Shown here one piece after another: positions 1 through 9,504 of a DNA stretch of 64,000 nucleotides (positions within the stretch are counted from its first letter, which is position 1; every line of letters begins with the position of its first letter). The stretch comes from CAJXZP01 sp963974475 (GTDB taxonomy: Bacteria > Bacteroidota > Bacteroidia > Flavobacteriales_G > Salibacteraceae), in contig CAXBCR010000018.1 in NCBI GenBank assembly GCA_963974475.1, positions 5,844 to 69,843 on the forward strand, in the 5' to 3' direction. Under the pieces are notes generated by a model, which worked only from the letters and a program-made list of their open reading frames with translations, ran no database searches and had not been told where the DNA came from. The translations under genes were made by a program, and so were the position numbers.

Positions 1-374
1 ACGTTTTGGTCTTCTTTTTCAGCAGAAATTACAAATTCTTGCAAAACCTTGTCCGATGAAGTCAAGGTGATGTTTAGGGTTTGTGATTCTTTTAATTGAA
101 AGGAGTCCGAATACGTTTGATACCCAATATATGAAACTTCTATTGTGTAAAAACTTGGCTCTAAAGTGATGGAGTAAAATCCGTACACATTGGTAATGGA
201 TCCCGTTCCTAACTGTTTCACTTTAACAGTGGCGCCAATAAGGTCTTCTCCTGTTGCTGCATCGGTTATGTAGCCACTAATGGTGACTTTTGATTTTTTG
301 GATTGAGCGATAGCACTCTCTTTAAACCCTACTAAAAGTAGTAGAAGTAATAAAGACTGGATGATAGATTTCAT
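1..374 (-). CDS. Carboxypeptidase-regulatory-like domain protein, probable TonB-dependent receptor (C-terminus cut off)
   Basis: This is the first 124 codons of a minus-strand gene that runs off the left edge. The start (MKSIIQSLLLLLLLVGF) is followed by a signal peptide ending near AIAQS. Residues 28-110 form a carboxypeptidase-regulatory-like beta-sandwich with the typical pieces ISGYITDAATGEDLIGATV, GFYSITL and VSYIGYQT. The stretch then goes into VISAEKEDQN, which in this family leads into a TonB plug and beta-barrel. The receptor identity is inferred from that architecture only, because the barrel is outside the window. Confidence 0.75.
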   Translation of the reverse strand, partial: MKSIIQSLLLLLLLVGFKESAIAQSKKSKVTISGYITDAATGEDLIGATVKVKQLGTGSITNVYGFYSITLEPSFYTIEVSYIGYQTYSDSFQLKESQTLNITLTSSDKVLQEFVISAEKEDQN

Positions 375-494
375 GCTTAATTATTGGTGAATATTTGCGC
401 GCAAAAATGCGTAGAAAATTTGATTTTCGAATGGATTTTAGGACAAACGGTAATATTCTGATTTATTACGTTAGAATAAAGATTTTTGAATGAA

Positions 495-1967
495 ATGTAT
501 TTAGTTTGTGAGATGCGCCAATGGTTGAAAATTATTCTAGGTCCTCTGCTCGGTGGAGTCGTGTTTGTATTACTGCAAAATAGTGTGCAAAACGTAGATA
601 TGGCCATTACCGGTGCGGTAGCTGTATGGATGGCTGCATGGTGGATTACCGAGGCAATTAACATTTATTTTACGGCCTTAATTCCCATTACTTTTCTTCC
701 GTTTATGGGCGTTATTTCAATGAAAGAATTGGCGCCAGCCTACATGCCCGATATCATTTTCTTTTTTATTGGTGGTTTTTTATTGGCCTTTTCATTAGAA
801 AAATGGGATTTGCATAAAAAAATTGCGCTCAAATTAATCTTAGTAATGGGTGATTCGCCTAAACGAATGTTGTTTGGCTTTATGTTTACCAGTTATTTTT
901 TATCCATGTGGATACTTAATACTGCCGTGGTAATGATGTTGCTGCCTGCAGCACTTGCTGTGATTTCTCATATTGGATCCAATACGAAAGAAAATGTGTT
1001 GGCCACCCCCATTCTTTTGGGCATTGCTTATTCTGCCTCCATTGGCGGAACGGCTACGGTTATTGGTACTGCTCCGAATTTATATTTTATGGACTTTTTT
1101 AATCAAAACTTTGGCTCCGAAACACCTATCACTTTTGCAAGTTGGTTTTTAGTTGGTCTCCCAACAAGTGTGGTCTTTTTCGCGGCTACCTATTTGGTGC
1201 TGGTTAAGAAATATTTAGCCAAAGAGATTGGTGTTCAGGTTGATATGAAATTCATTAAAAAGGAATATAAAAACTTAGGGAAAATGACCTATGAACAATG
1301 GATGATTGCATTTGTTTTTGGGTTTACAGTGGTTCTTTGGTTTACCGCTAAAGATGTTTCCATCGGCAGTTTACAATTTAGAGGCTGGACCCATTTATTT
1401 CCGGAGCCGAGCCATATCAAGGAAAGCACTATTGCCATGTTGGCTGCATTTGCGCTGTTTGTTATTCCGGCTAAACATAAAAAAGGGCATTTATTAGATT
1501 GGACAGCTGCGAAGAAAATTCCGATTGGGGTAATTTTCCTATTTGGCGGTGGTTTTGCCATTGCAAAGGTGATTGGACTCACCGGTTTATCCTTGTGGCT
1601 CGGAGAAAGTTTAGCGTTCGTAGCAGATTATCCGCCACTGTTAGTGGTGGTTTGTTTGACTCTTTTTATGACCTTTTTTACTGAATTAACCTCCAATACC
1701 GCGTCAACTGTTTTGATGTTACCTATTTTGCTAGCCATTGCCACCAATGTAGATGCACATCCAATGCTCATTATGATGCCCGTAATAATGTCGGCTTCAT
1801 TCGCATTTATGCTACCTGTGGCTACCCCGCCCAACACAATAGTTTACGCAACCGAAAAATTGAAGATGAAGGACATGGCATCTACTGGATTAATACTCAA
1901 CTTAATCGGAGTAGCCATTAGTTCCTTTTTTGTATTGGTTTGGGCTAAATGGGTGTATGGATTGTAA
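495..1967 (+). CDS. SLC13/DASS family sodium:carboxylate (anion) symporter
   Basis: A 490-residue integral membrane protein with about 11-12 hydrophobic segments. It carries the SLC13 signatures: an early block with WMAAWWITEAI, the SASIGGTATVIGTAPN hairpin near residue 185 and the second repeat with FFTELTSNTASTVLMLPI and LPVATPPNTIVY near the C-terminus. These SNT and T-P motifs bind sodium and carboxylate in the family. It probably imports di- or tricarboxylates, possibly sulfate. ATG at 495 is chosen; a TTG at 486 and an ATG at 513 (MRQWLKI) are alternatives, and no clear ribosome binding site decides. It is convergent with the next gene. Confidence 0.88.
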   Translation: MYLVCEMRQWLKIILGPLLGGVVFVLLQNSVQNVDMAITGAVAVWMAAWWITEAINIYFTALIPITFLPFMGVISMKELAPAYMPDIIFFFIGGFLLAFSLEKWDLHKKIALKLILVMGDSPKRMLFGFMFTSYFLSMWILNTAVVMMLLPAALAVISHIGSNTKENVLATPILLGIAYSASIGGTATVIGTAPNLYFMDFFNQNFGSETPITFASWFLVGLPTSVVFFAATYLVLVKKYLAKEIGVQVDMKFIKKEYKNLGKMTYEQWMIAFVFGFTVVLWFTAKDVSIGSLQFRGWTHLFPEPSHIKESTIAMLAAFALFVIPAKHKKGHLLDWTAAKKIPIGVIFLFGGGFAIAKVIGLTGLSLWLGESLAFVADYPPLLVVVCLTLFMTFFTELTSNTASTVLMLPILLAIATNVDAHPMLIMMPVIMSASFAFMLPVATPPNTIVYATEKLKMKDMASTGLILNLIGVAISSFFVLVWAKWVYGL

Positions 1968-2021
1968 CATTTCAGCTACCTTCTAAAAATTTGAATGGTT
2001 TAAAGGTGATAATAGCATAAG

Positions 2022-4304
2022 CTAACGCAAGCACTTTTTCATACATGCTTGTATTTCATTATGATTCTGTTCTGAAATGTCAGCGGTGCGTTTATATAGT
2101 TGTAATAGTGGTGCTGCATCATCGCATCTATTCCGTTGGCAATACCCGATGGCTAGCTGTGAAATTATGGATTGATTTTCTGGGTCTAAGTGATGCGCTT
2201 TTTCCATGTTAACAAACCACTGTTCTAGGTATTTCTGACTTTGATTTTTTTGGAATAAGTTGGCGTAGCATTCTGCCATACTGGTGTAGTTAGCAATCTG
2301 CCCAGGGTCATTTTTGGTCGCTTTTTTAAATAATTTCAAAGCATACCCATATTCTCCTTTATGTAATGAACACATCGCCAATCCGTAGGAGCAATCCCAT
2401 TGGGTTCGGTCTAATTTCACGCCATCCGAAAATGCATTTTGAGCCATTTGCAGGTATTCTAATTGGCCCTGTTGGGTTCTTTTATATGGTACAATGTCTA
2501 AGTATATATTCCCCAATTCGGCATAGCCTTGATAAGCGGTTTCTGGGTTGGCAATAGTATTTTGGGCATGATAATCGGCACGATCAAAATCGCCTACAAT
2601 TCTAAAATACCGTGAAGCTAATAAACTGGAATCAACCTCTTCGTTGCGAATGGAATAAAATGGCCATACCAAGTTTGAAATTACATTAGAAAACGAAGAT
2701 GGCTCAGGTTGAAAGGTCCGATTAAAATTACCGCCTAAATCCGTACTATCTAGTTGGTAGGATTCTATAATTGCTTGATTGTTGGCGTTATTCTTTACGT
2801 AAACCGCAGCCACATTGTCGGCATAAACTTGCTGCCAATCTGGACTATAATACATATACCGATGCAGGTTTGGAAATTGCCACGTGTAGAGCATAGCGTA
2901 TTCATAATGGTACTTTGCATCACTTTCTTCAAATAAATTGGTGAAATGAGTAATATGAATGAAGGTCTCAAAAAATTCTTTTGGAAAAATATCTAAATCA
3001 CGTAGGTCAATGTACGATTCAAAACCAGGGCGCAAATTCCATAAAAAGTAAGAGGAAGTAAGGTAGTCTGAAAAACAACGTTTATCCGCCAAGCCATTTT
3101 CTTTGGCAAATTTAGCTGCTCCTGCCGGATTGCTTTCCGCATAGGTAGCTAATCCGTACCGATTACTGGTATTGAATAAGTCGTAATATACATTCGTGCC
3201 AATGCCAATATAAAAAAGGCTTAATAGTCCAATTGCGAGAATGGTAGATGTTTTTTTAACTGTATTTTCTTCCCATTTATTGGTAATAAATAGAAGCAAA
3301 CCTATGGCCAATGGAAGAGAAACAAGAATGGTGAAAATGACGTTTCTATAACCGGTCATTCCTAAATAAAGGGTAGCCACAGCAAATACCATATAGCCTG
3401 AGCCTATGCTTTTGAAAACGCCCAACTTAGATTTTATAAAAAGATAAACGGTTCCCAAAATGCCGATTAGAAATGCGCCAAATGCGATAAAAGGTTCTTT
3501 AAAAGAAAAGAAGAATTCAGGCCTAAAAAACACGGAATTAAGCTCATTGGTATAGTGATTACTTCCTACCACCGTAAATAAGAAATACGGATGGTAGAAC
3601 ATATAAAATCCTCTAGGATTAATCGCCACACTTAAAATAGCAAGGCCACTTGCGATTAGTATTTGGCGCGTATCCGCTTTGTTGGAGTTTTTTAAAATCC
3701 AATTATCAAAAGCATACCCTACACCAAAGGAGGCCAACAAAATGATTCCAACTGCAAAGCCCTCATGAATATTTACCCAAATAATTTGTAATGGTATAAG
3801 CCAATAGATGAATTTACCCGGTTTTAATTTGTATTGCGTGAAAATGCTGAGAAATAATAGGGTGAGTAGGTGACTAAATATTTCCGGTCTACCTGCCAAT
3901 CGGTAATCGATAGAGAATAAAAAAAATAGCGCAGCGATAATGAGTAGGGGATGCGATTTGCTGATTTTAGTACCTGAAAGTATTTCGGTTAATTGGGCCG
4001 TGGTTTTTGTGAAAAGATATACCAAAGCCACATTCACCATTCCTTGCAAAACCCCGATAGATTCAGGACCGGTTACTTGAGCAAATGCGTAAGCGATGAG
4101 TTCAAAGACCCACTTCACACTAATCCATTCGGTACCTTTTAGCGTAAAAGAAAAGCTGTCGGAGGTTGGTATTTGCCCGTTTAGGACCATCCATTCTCCG
4201 GTTTTAAACATCCACCAAAGGTCAGGCTCGTGAATTTGCTTCATACCTAAAGCAAATGCTACGATGAACAAAAAATACCAACTGACACTTTGAATGATTT
4301 TCAC
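2022..4304 (-). CDS. Large membrane protein with C-terminal TPR repeats (function unknown)
   Basis: A 760-residue protein. Residues 1-390 contain about ten membrane segments; the first loop has EPDLWWMFKTGEWMVLNG and DSFSFT, a pattern seen in uncharacterised polytopic proteins that resemble lipid-linked-sugar glycosyltransferases of the PMT/GT-C type. Residues 400-560 look extracytoplasmic, and residues 600-760 contain several TPR-like repeats (for example ASLHKGEYGYALKLFKKA-like and MAECYANLFQKNQ). I can name the architecture but not the substrate. A short gap separates it from the FAH gene transcribed in the same direction upstream. Confidence 0.7.
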   Translation of the reverse strand: MKIIQSVSWYFLFIVAFALGMKQIHEPDLWWMFKTGEWMVLNGQIPTSDSFSFTLKGTEWISVKWVFELIAYAFAQVTGPESIGVLQGMVNVALVYLFTKTTAQLTEILSGTKISKSHPLLIIAALFFLFSIDYRLAGRPEIFSHLLTLLFLSIFTQYKLKPGKFIYWLIPLQIIWVNIHEGFAVGIILLASFGVGYAFDNWILKNSNKADTRQILIASGLAILSVAINPRGFYMFYHPYFLFTVVGSNHYTNELNSVFFRPEFFFSFKEPFIAFGAFLIGILGTVYLFIKSKLGVFKSIGSGYMVFAVATLYLGMTGYRNVIFTILVSLPLAIGLLLFITNKWEENTVKKTSTILAIGLLSLFYIGIGTNVYYDLFNTSNRYGLATYAESNPAGAAKFAKENGLADKRCFSDYLTSSYFLWNLRPGFESYIDLRDLDIFPKEFFETFIHITHFTNLFEESDAKYHYEYAMLYTWQFPNLHRYMYYSPDWQQVYADNVAAVYVKNNANNQAIIESYQLDSTDLGGNFNRTFQPEPSSFSNVISNLVWPFYSIRNEEVDSSLLASRYFRIVGDFDRADYHAQNTIANPETAYQGYAELGNIYLDIVPYKRTQQGQLEYLQMAQNAFSDGVKLDRTQWDCSYGLAMCSLHKGEYGYALKLFKKATKNDPGQIANYTSMAECYANLFQKNQSQKYLEQWFVNMEKAHHLDPENQSIISQLAIGYCQRNRCDDAAPLLQLYKRTADISEQNHNEIQACMKKCLR

Positions 4305-4325
4305 AAATAAAAGGAATATTAAAAC

Positions 4326-4937
4326 TTATTTGATGTGCGTACTGAGTAGTAACGTATCTCCAATATAGGCCTTCAAATTATCGCCAATAGCCACCGGACC
4401 CACACCTGCTGGTGTTCCGGTGTAAATTAAATCGCCAATTTTTAGGGTGAAATATTTGGAAACATTTTCGATGATGGTATCTACCGAGAATAGCATGTCG
4501 GAAGTATTTCCTGTCTGCACGATTTCGCCATTTTTTTCCAATTTAAAATCGATATTTTCGATAGATTCAAAATCCGATACATTCATAAATTTCCCCAATG
4601 GAGCAGAGCCATCAAATGCCTTTGCTTTTTCCCATGGGAGTCCTTTTTGTTTTAGTTTGGATTGTAAATCTCGTGCGGTAAAATCAATTCCCACTGTCAA
4701 TTCACTGTAATACTTTTGGGCAAATTTCTTTTGTATATGTTTACCCACTTTATTAATCTTAATGACAATTTCTAATTCATGATGTACATCGTTGGTAAAA
4801 TCAGGAATAAAAAATGGTTTATCAGATTGTAGTATTGCAGAATCCGGTTTCATAAAAACCACCGGTTCAGCGGGTACAGGATTGTTTAATTCCTTGGCAT
4901 GCATAGCATAATTTCGACCGATACAAATGATTTTCAT
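4326..4937 (-). CDS. Fumarylacetoacetate hydrolase (FAH) family protein
   Basis: At 203 residues this is the short, single-domain FAH form. It begins MKIICIGRNYAMHAKEL, and has the metal ligands in HHELEIVIKI (the E-x-E pair near residue 52) and the acidic residue in VGIDFTARDLQ, followed by the lid segment LPWEKAKAFDGSAPLG and the C-terminal GDLIYTGTPAGVGP. Family members hydrolyse C-C bonds of beta-diketo acids or decarboxylate oxaloacetate, and the substrate cannot be told from sequence. It lies 8 nt downstream of the exonuclease gene and probably shares its transcript. Confidence 0.88.
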   Translation of the reverse strand: MKIICIGRNYAMHAKELNNPVPAEPVVFMKPDSAILQSDKPFFIPDFTNDVHHELEIVIKINKVGKHIQKKFAQKYYSELTVGIDFTARDLQSKLKQKGLPWEKAKAFDGSAPLGKFMNVSDFESIENIDFKLEKNGEIVQTGNTSDMLFSVDTIIENVSKYFTLKIGDLIYTGTPAGVGPVAIGDNLKAYIGDTLLLSTHIK

Positions 4938-4945
4938 TTCCCAGA

Positions 4946-5707
4946 TTATTTAGATTGATTTTTTATTTGTTGCAGTACCTTTTTGGTGTTTTGAGAGAAA
5001 TCCCCATTCATCATCCATCCGTAGTAAGATGGTTCTGCTTTTAAAACATCCGCTGCAGGTTTTCCTTTGTGTTTACCAAAATTAAAAACGGTTACACCGT
5101 CCTCATTCTTGATAAATCTACCCGCTAAATCCACCGCATTATGCATTCGGGTAAAATCGTTTAATGATTTTGGGTCGCGGTTTAGATCCGGGTATTTCGC
5201 CAATTGCGCTTCCAAAACCTCATAGGTAGCTAAAGTATCTGCCTCAGCACTATGGGCATTTGATAAATCTTTACCACAATAAAATTGGTATGCAGCCACT
5301 AAAGTGCGCTGTTCTTTTTTATGGAAAATATTCTGAACATCTACTAAATTTCTATTGGTGACATCAAAGTCGTAACCAGCTCTGTGAAATTCTTCCACCA
5401 AAAGAGGTACATCAAAACGATTCGAATTAAACCCCGCTAAATCACAATCGTTTAAAAAGATATACAAATTGGGCGCTAGGTCATTAAAAGAGGGCTCGTT
5501 GGCAACATCTTCATTGGATATCCCATGAATGGCTGTAGTTTTTTCTGGAATTGGAATCCCCGGATTTACACGGTGGGTTCTTGTTTCTGATTTTCCGTCA
5601 GGCATTACTTTGTGGATAGAAATTTCTACAATTCGGTCGGTAGAAGTATTTACCCCCGTAGTTTCTAAATCAAAGACAGCTATGGGATTTGTTAGTTTTA
5701 AATTCAT
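4946..5707 (-). CDS. DEDDh 3'-5' exonuclease, DnaQ/ExoX-like
   Basis: A 253-residue DnaQ-fold exonuclease. The Exo I motif is VFDLETTGVN (Asp14, Glu16), Exo II is in AGFNSNRFDVPLL, and Exo III is HSAEADTLAT with the DEDDh histidine and aspartate. Residues 195-245 (FNFGKHKGKPAADVLKAEPSYYGWM) form the small C-terminal domain found in ExoX-type nucleases, so this is a stand-alone repair/processing nuclease rather than the replicative epsilon subunit. The gene is followed by the FAH gene with 8 nt between. Confidence 0.88.
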   Translation of the reverse strand: MNLKLTNPIAVFDLETTGVNTSTDRIVEISIHKVMPDGKSETRTHRVNPGIPIPEKTTAIHGISNEDVANEPSFNDLAPNLYIFLNDCDLAGFNSNRFDVPLLVEEFHRAGYDFDVTNRNLVDVQNIFHKKEQRTLVAAYQFYCGKDLSNAHSAEADTLATYEVLEAQLAKYPDLNRDPKSLNDFTRMHNAVDLAGRFIKNEDGVTVFNFGKHKGKPAADVLKAEPSYYGWMMNGDFSQNTKKVLQQIKNQSK

Positions 5708-5764
5708 GGGATAAAAGTATTGAGTTTTTGATAAATAGCGGTCATTTATTTAAAATTTGCGCAT

Positions 5765-5797
5765 AAAAAAACTCCTCTAAATGAATAGAGGAGTTTT
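5765..5797 (-). terminator. Rho-independent terminator after the PorE-like gene
   Basis: A perfect stem ACTCCTCTA / TAGAGGAGT with loop AATGAA, flanked by A-run and T-run so that it can act in both directions. It sits about 25 nt past the stop of the minus-strand OmpA-family gene and upstream of the exonuclease gene. Confidence 0.85.
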
Positions 5798-5820
5798 TCC
5801 TATTTTATAGTGAGTTGGGG

Positions 5821-7959
5821 TTATCTAATTTCAACCTCACAACGTCTGTTTTGCCAAGTTTTACTAATAATCCATCTTCCTTGAGAATCGGTATCTTTTA
5901 TTGCTAATTGAGATTCTCCGTATCCTACAGTTTCAATTTGTGCTGGATTAACTCCTTGTTTAATGAAGTAATCAGCCACTCTTTTCGCTCTACGATTAGA
6001 TAATGGTTTGTTGTATGAAGCAGAACCTTGTGAATCTGTGTGACCACCAAGAATAACTTTTTTGCTTGGATCAGCATTCAAGATTGCAGATACTTTCACG
6101 ATGTAATCTCTGTCTTCATCAGAAATGAATGATTTATCAAAGTCAAAGTAAATCAAGTGAACAAATTTACCATCTGCGTTTTTAACTGGAGCTGGAAGTT
6201 CAGCCATCAACTCATCTTTCTCCCAAGGAGTAACTCTAGACTCAGGATCGGTATAAGAAGGATTTTCTGGCGTTAAATTTGCCACAAATGCTTCTCTTGA
6301 TTCGTCACCTCTAGTAGCGTCAATATCGTAAAATGCATTAGTAAGAACCGATTTTTGCTCGAAAACAAAGCTGTCTGGATCCATTTTCAACTCGCAAGTC
6401 AATGTTTGGAAAATATCATACTCACTACATTGGTCTGGAATGGTTATGTTATATGTATGAACAGCTCTTCCTTTTACGTCTAACGATAAGATGTATGATG
6501 TTTCCGTATTTACTCTAAAGGTATAGTTTCCATCATTTGCTAATGGGTCTACTGTAGCTACAACTGAAGAATCAATGTTCATTAACGTTAAAGTAGCGCT
6601 ATCAATTGAATGACCGTCAAGTGCAATAAATTTTCCAGCCATGTTGGTAGAAGGAATATCGAAACAAGTCCATACTCTCCAAATATCGTAATCTCCTTCG
6701 GTTCCCATTCTATCGGAAGAAAGGTAACCAAATTCCTCACTACCACCGGTTAATCTAAAGTGGATGTCATTGGCAGGAGAGTTAACAGGAACTCCCATGT
6801 TTCTAATGTTTGCCCATCCGCTATCTGTTTTGGTAGCTACGAAGATGTCAAAATCACCAATAGAATTGTATCCTTTTGATGCGAAATATAATTTAGTGCC
6901 ATCTTCACTTAAAAAAGGAGAACCTTCATCAAATTTTGTGTTTATGCCTTTTAGATTAGAAAACTCGGTGAAGTTTCCGTTGTCTTTTCGATGTGCCCAA
7001 TAGATATCAGTACCACCTTTGCCACCAACTTTATCACTTGTAATAAATACATCGTTTAATGAACGACTAATAGCTACTGATACTATTTGGTTGTTTGTAA
7101 ATTGTGTTTGTTCTGTTTTTACTTGTACTGGGTCCCCTAAGTTTTCTGAAACGAATAACTTTCCTCTTCTGTAAAAATAAAATTTAGATAAATCTGCATT
7201 GAAGGTAATAGAAGACTCATTGTCATCAGACTCAATGTTTTTATTAAGTACTACACCATCTGCTTTGGCACGTGGTAACCACTTTTTGTATACTGGGTCA
7301 TAGTTAGTGTAGAAAATTTCCTCTTGCCCTTTGGCTTGGAAGGTCATGTATTCAATATTGAATAAGTTGGCATTGGTAGAAGTAAATACCAGTGTTTTTA
7401 AATCTTCATACACTACTGGAGCGTAATCCAAAAACATGGTGTTTACATCAGATCCTAAATTTTCAACAAACATCCCAGCAATAGGAGAATCTGTAAACCT
7501 TTTACCGGTATTACATTGTTCCATTCGTTGATCCATTAATTTAATTAAACCCTTTTCAATTCGAACGCCATCTGTTTCTCTGTATTTTTCATAATACACC
7601 TTAGCGGAATCAAATTCTCCCATATAGTGAAAAGATTCTGCCTTCAAAAGAATAACACCAGGAGTGGTTTTTTCATCCACCTTTCTGAAGTAATCCATTG
7701 ATTTTTCCGCATCAATTCTACTATTTAAGTAAGCCACCCCACAATAGAGGTTTAGATTTTGGTCTGTAGGCTTTTCTTTAAGTAACTCAAGATAAATCTG
7801 TTTAGATTTTTCCCAGTTTCCATCTTCAAGATAGAACATAGCTCTTTTTGGAGTAATTTTCTCCGGCTTTGCTCCACTCTGAGCGAAAACACTTGTGCTG
7901 GTCAATAATAATATTGCCAATACGTACAACGTAGAAGTAAATTTTTGCATTCTTTTCAA
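5821..7959 (-). CDS. OmpA family protein with TPR, PD40 beta-propeller and regulatory-like domains (PorE-like)
   Basis: A 712-residue exported protein. The signal peptide ends near SVFAQS. Residues 35-140 are TPR-like; residues 165-440 contain PD40/WD40-like blades (FTSTNANLF, SSITFNADLSKFYFYR, EGSPFLSEDGTKLYFAS, YLSSDRMGTEGDYDIW). Residues 445-520 are a carboxypeptidase-regulatory-like sandwich, and 600-712 is an OmpA peptidoglycan-binding domain (VILGGHTDSQGSASYNKPLSNRRA). This TPR-PD40-CRD-OmpA order is that of PorE, which links the type IX secretion machinery to peptidoglycan. Many Bacteroidota carry several paralogues, so the T9SS role is likely but not certain. MKRMQKF or the internal MQKF could be the start. 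Confidence 0.82.
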   Translation of the reverse strand: MKRMQKFTSTLYVLAILLLTSTSVFAQSGAKPEKITPKRAMFYLEDGNWEKSKQIYLELLKEKPTDQNLNLYCGVAYLNSRIDAEKSMDYFRKVDEKTTPGVILLKAESFHYMGEFDSAKVYYEKYRETDGVRIEKGLIKLMDQRMEQCNTGKRFTDSPIAGMFVENLGSDVNTMFLDYAPVVYEDLKTLVFTSTNANLFNIEYMTFQAKGQEEIFYTNYDPVYKKWLPRAKADGVVLNKNIESDDNESSITFNADLSKFYFYRRGKLFVSENLGDPVQVKTEQTQFTNNQIVSVAISRSLNDVFITSDKVGGKGGTDIYWAHRKDNGNFTEFSNLKGINTKFDEGSPFLSEDGTKLYFASKGYNSIGDFDIFVATKTDSGWANIRNMGVPVNSPANDIHFRLTGGSEEFGYLSSDRMGTEGDYDIWRVWTCFDIPSTNMAGKFIALDGHSIDSATLTLMNIDSSVVATVDPLANDGNYTFRVNTETSYILSLDVKGRAVHTYNITIPDQCSEYDIFQTLTCELKMDPDSFVFEQKSVLTNAFYDIDATRGDESREAFVANLTPENPSYTDPESRVTPWEKDELMAELPAPVKNADGKFVHLIYFDFDKSFISDEDRDYIVKVSAILNADPSKKVILGGHTDSQGSASYNKPLSNRRAKRVADYFIKQGVNPAQIETVGYGESQLAIKDTDSQGRWIISKTWQNRRCEVEIR

Positions 7960-8007
7960 CTTTGGGGTTTGTTATTTTTCAAAAATAGCATTCATTGATA
8001 GTGACTA

Positions 8008-8015
8008 CAAATATA
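8008..8015 (-). promoter_or_regulatory. -7 box for the PorE-like gene
   Basis: On the minus strand this reads TATATTTG, a perfect match to the Bacteroidota sigma-ABfr -7 consensus TAnnTTTG, about 50 nt upstream of the start codon at 7959. I see no convincing -33 TTG. Confidence 0.5.
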
Positions 8016-8091
8016 GTAATCAGTTTTATCCACACACGATTATTGATAACCGAAGATGCTTTATTTTGAACAAATAATTAAAAAATGTGAC

Positions 8092-9408
8092 CTATAGTTC
8101 ACGATTAGGGTCGAAAGACTCTAAGTAATCAGCCACCCTTCTTACGAACATTCCACCCAAAGCACCATCAACAACCCGATGATCGTACGCGTGAGAAAGG
8201 AACATTTTGTGTCGAATGCCGATAAAATCACCATCTGGAGTTTCAATAACCGATGGCATTTTACGTATTGCACCAACAGCCATAATAGCTACTTGAGGTT
8301 GATTGATAACTGGAGTACCCATCACATTACCAAATGTTCCCACATTTGTCATAGTGTATGTGCCACCTGCAATGTCATCTGGTGCTAATTGGTTGTTTCT
8401 TGCCTTGTTGGCCAAACTGTTCACTTTCTTAGCTAATCCAGTTAAGTTATAATTATCAGCATTATGTATTACCGGTACAATTAGGTTCCCGCTAGGAAGT
8501 GCGGTCGCCATACCTAAGTTGATATCGTTCTTTTTAATAATGTAATCTCCTTGAACTTCTACATTTACCAATGGGAAATCTTTAATCGCTTTGATAATGG
8601 CCTCCATAATAATAGGAGTGAAGGTTAGTTTTTCACCTTCGCGTTCAAAAAATTTGTTTTTGTTTTTATTTCTCCAATTCACGATGTTGGTCATATCTGC
8701 TTCTACATAAGAAGTTACGTGAGGTGAAGTTTGTTTAGAAGCTACCATGTGTTTCGCAATTAGCTTACGCATGCGATCCATCTCAATAATTTCAACGTTA
8801 CCGCTGAAATCATCTGCACTTGGTGCACCTTGGGAAGCTACCTTTGCAGGTTTGGCTTTGGCCGTTGGGGCTGGGGCGCTGGCAACTGGAGCAGTAACAG
8901 GTTTGCGTCCACTAGAAATATAGCTAAGAATGTCGTTTTTAGTTACTCGGTTATTTTGACCAGTACCATTAATAGACTCTAACTCAGTTAAACTAAGACC
9001 TTCTTCTTTCGCAATGTTTTTTACTAGCGGAGAATAGAAGTTGTCGCTTTCAGAAAAATCTACATTTTCAGCTACCACGGGTGCAGCGGCTACAGGCTTT
9101 TCTGTTACTGGAGCGGGAGCAGATGGGGCAGCAGCCTCAACTACTGGAGCAGGTGCATCACTAGCACCTTCGGCAGAAATAATAGCAATGACATCTCCAA
9201 CTTGGGGAACATCACCTTCTTCAAACATGATTTGAGTTATTACACCATCAGAAGGAGAGGGTACCTCAGAGTCTACCTTATCGGTAGCGATTTCAACAAT
9301 CGATTCTTCTGCTTCAACAGTGTCTCCGACTTGTTTTAACCATGTGGTAATTGTTGCTTCTGCAACGCTTTCTCCCATTTTAGGAAGTTTAACTTCTATT
9401 TGTGCCAT
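8092..9408 (-). CDS. 2-oxoacid dehydrogenase complex E2 (dihydrolipoamide acyltransferase)
   Basis: 438 residues. Residues 1-78 are a lipoyl domain with the lipoylation motif EIATDKVDSEV (Lys44), then an Ala/Pro-rich linker. Residues 125-165 are a peripheral-subunit-binding domain (YSPLVKNIAKEEGLSLTELESINGTG). Residues 200-438 are the catalytic core with the active-site SHAYDHRVVDGALGG (HxxxDG). It transfers acyl groups from E1 to CoA. The wording of the lipoyl domain (LPKMGESVAEATI) fits the branched-chain or 2-oxoglutarate type better than pyruvate, but E1 and E3 are not adjacent, so the complex is not fixed. Confidence 0.93.
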   Translation of the reverse strand: MAQIEVKLPKMGESVAEATITTWLKQVGDTVEAEESIVEIATDKVDSEVPSPSDGVITQIMFEEGDVPQVGDVIAIISAEGASDAPAPVVEAAAPSAPAPVTEKPVAAAPVVAENVDFSESDNFYSPLVKNIAKEEGLSLTELESINGTGQNNRVTKNDILSYISSGRKPVTAPVASAPAPTAKAKPAKVASQGAPSADDFSGNVEIIEMDRMRKLIAKHMVASKQTSPHVTSYVEADMTNIVNWRNKNKNKFFEREGEKLTFTPIIMEAIIKAIKDFPLVNVEVQGDYIIKKNDINLGMATALPSGNLIVPVIHNADNYNLTGLAKKVNSLANKARNNQLAPDDIAGGTYTMTNVGTFGNVMGTPVINQPQVAIMAVGAIRKMPSVIETPDGDFIGIRHKMFLSHAYDHRVVDGALGGMFVRRVADYLESFDPNREL

Positions 9409-9428
9409 AGCTGCTAATTTTAGGTGGA

Positions 9429-9436
9429 CAAAAATA
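9429..9436 (-). promoter_or_regulatory. -7 box for the E2 gene
   Basis: On the minus strand this reads TATTTTTG, matching TAnnTTTG, about 20 nt upstream of the start at 9408. The -33 element is not clear. Confidence 0.4.
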
Positions 9437-9504
9437 TACTAAATATCGATTGCGTTACTCTGAATTGGCCAAATAATAAATTGTAATTTCAAATGAATAA
9501 CGAA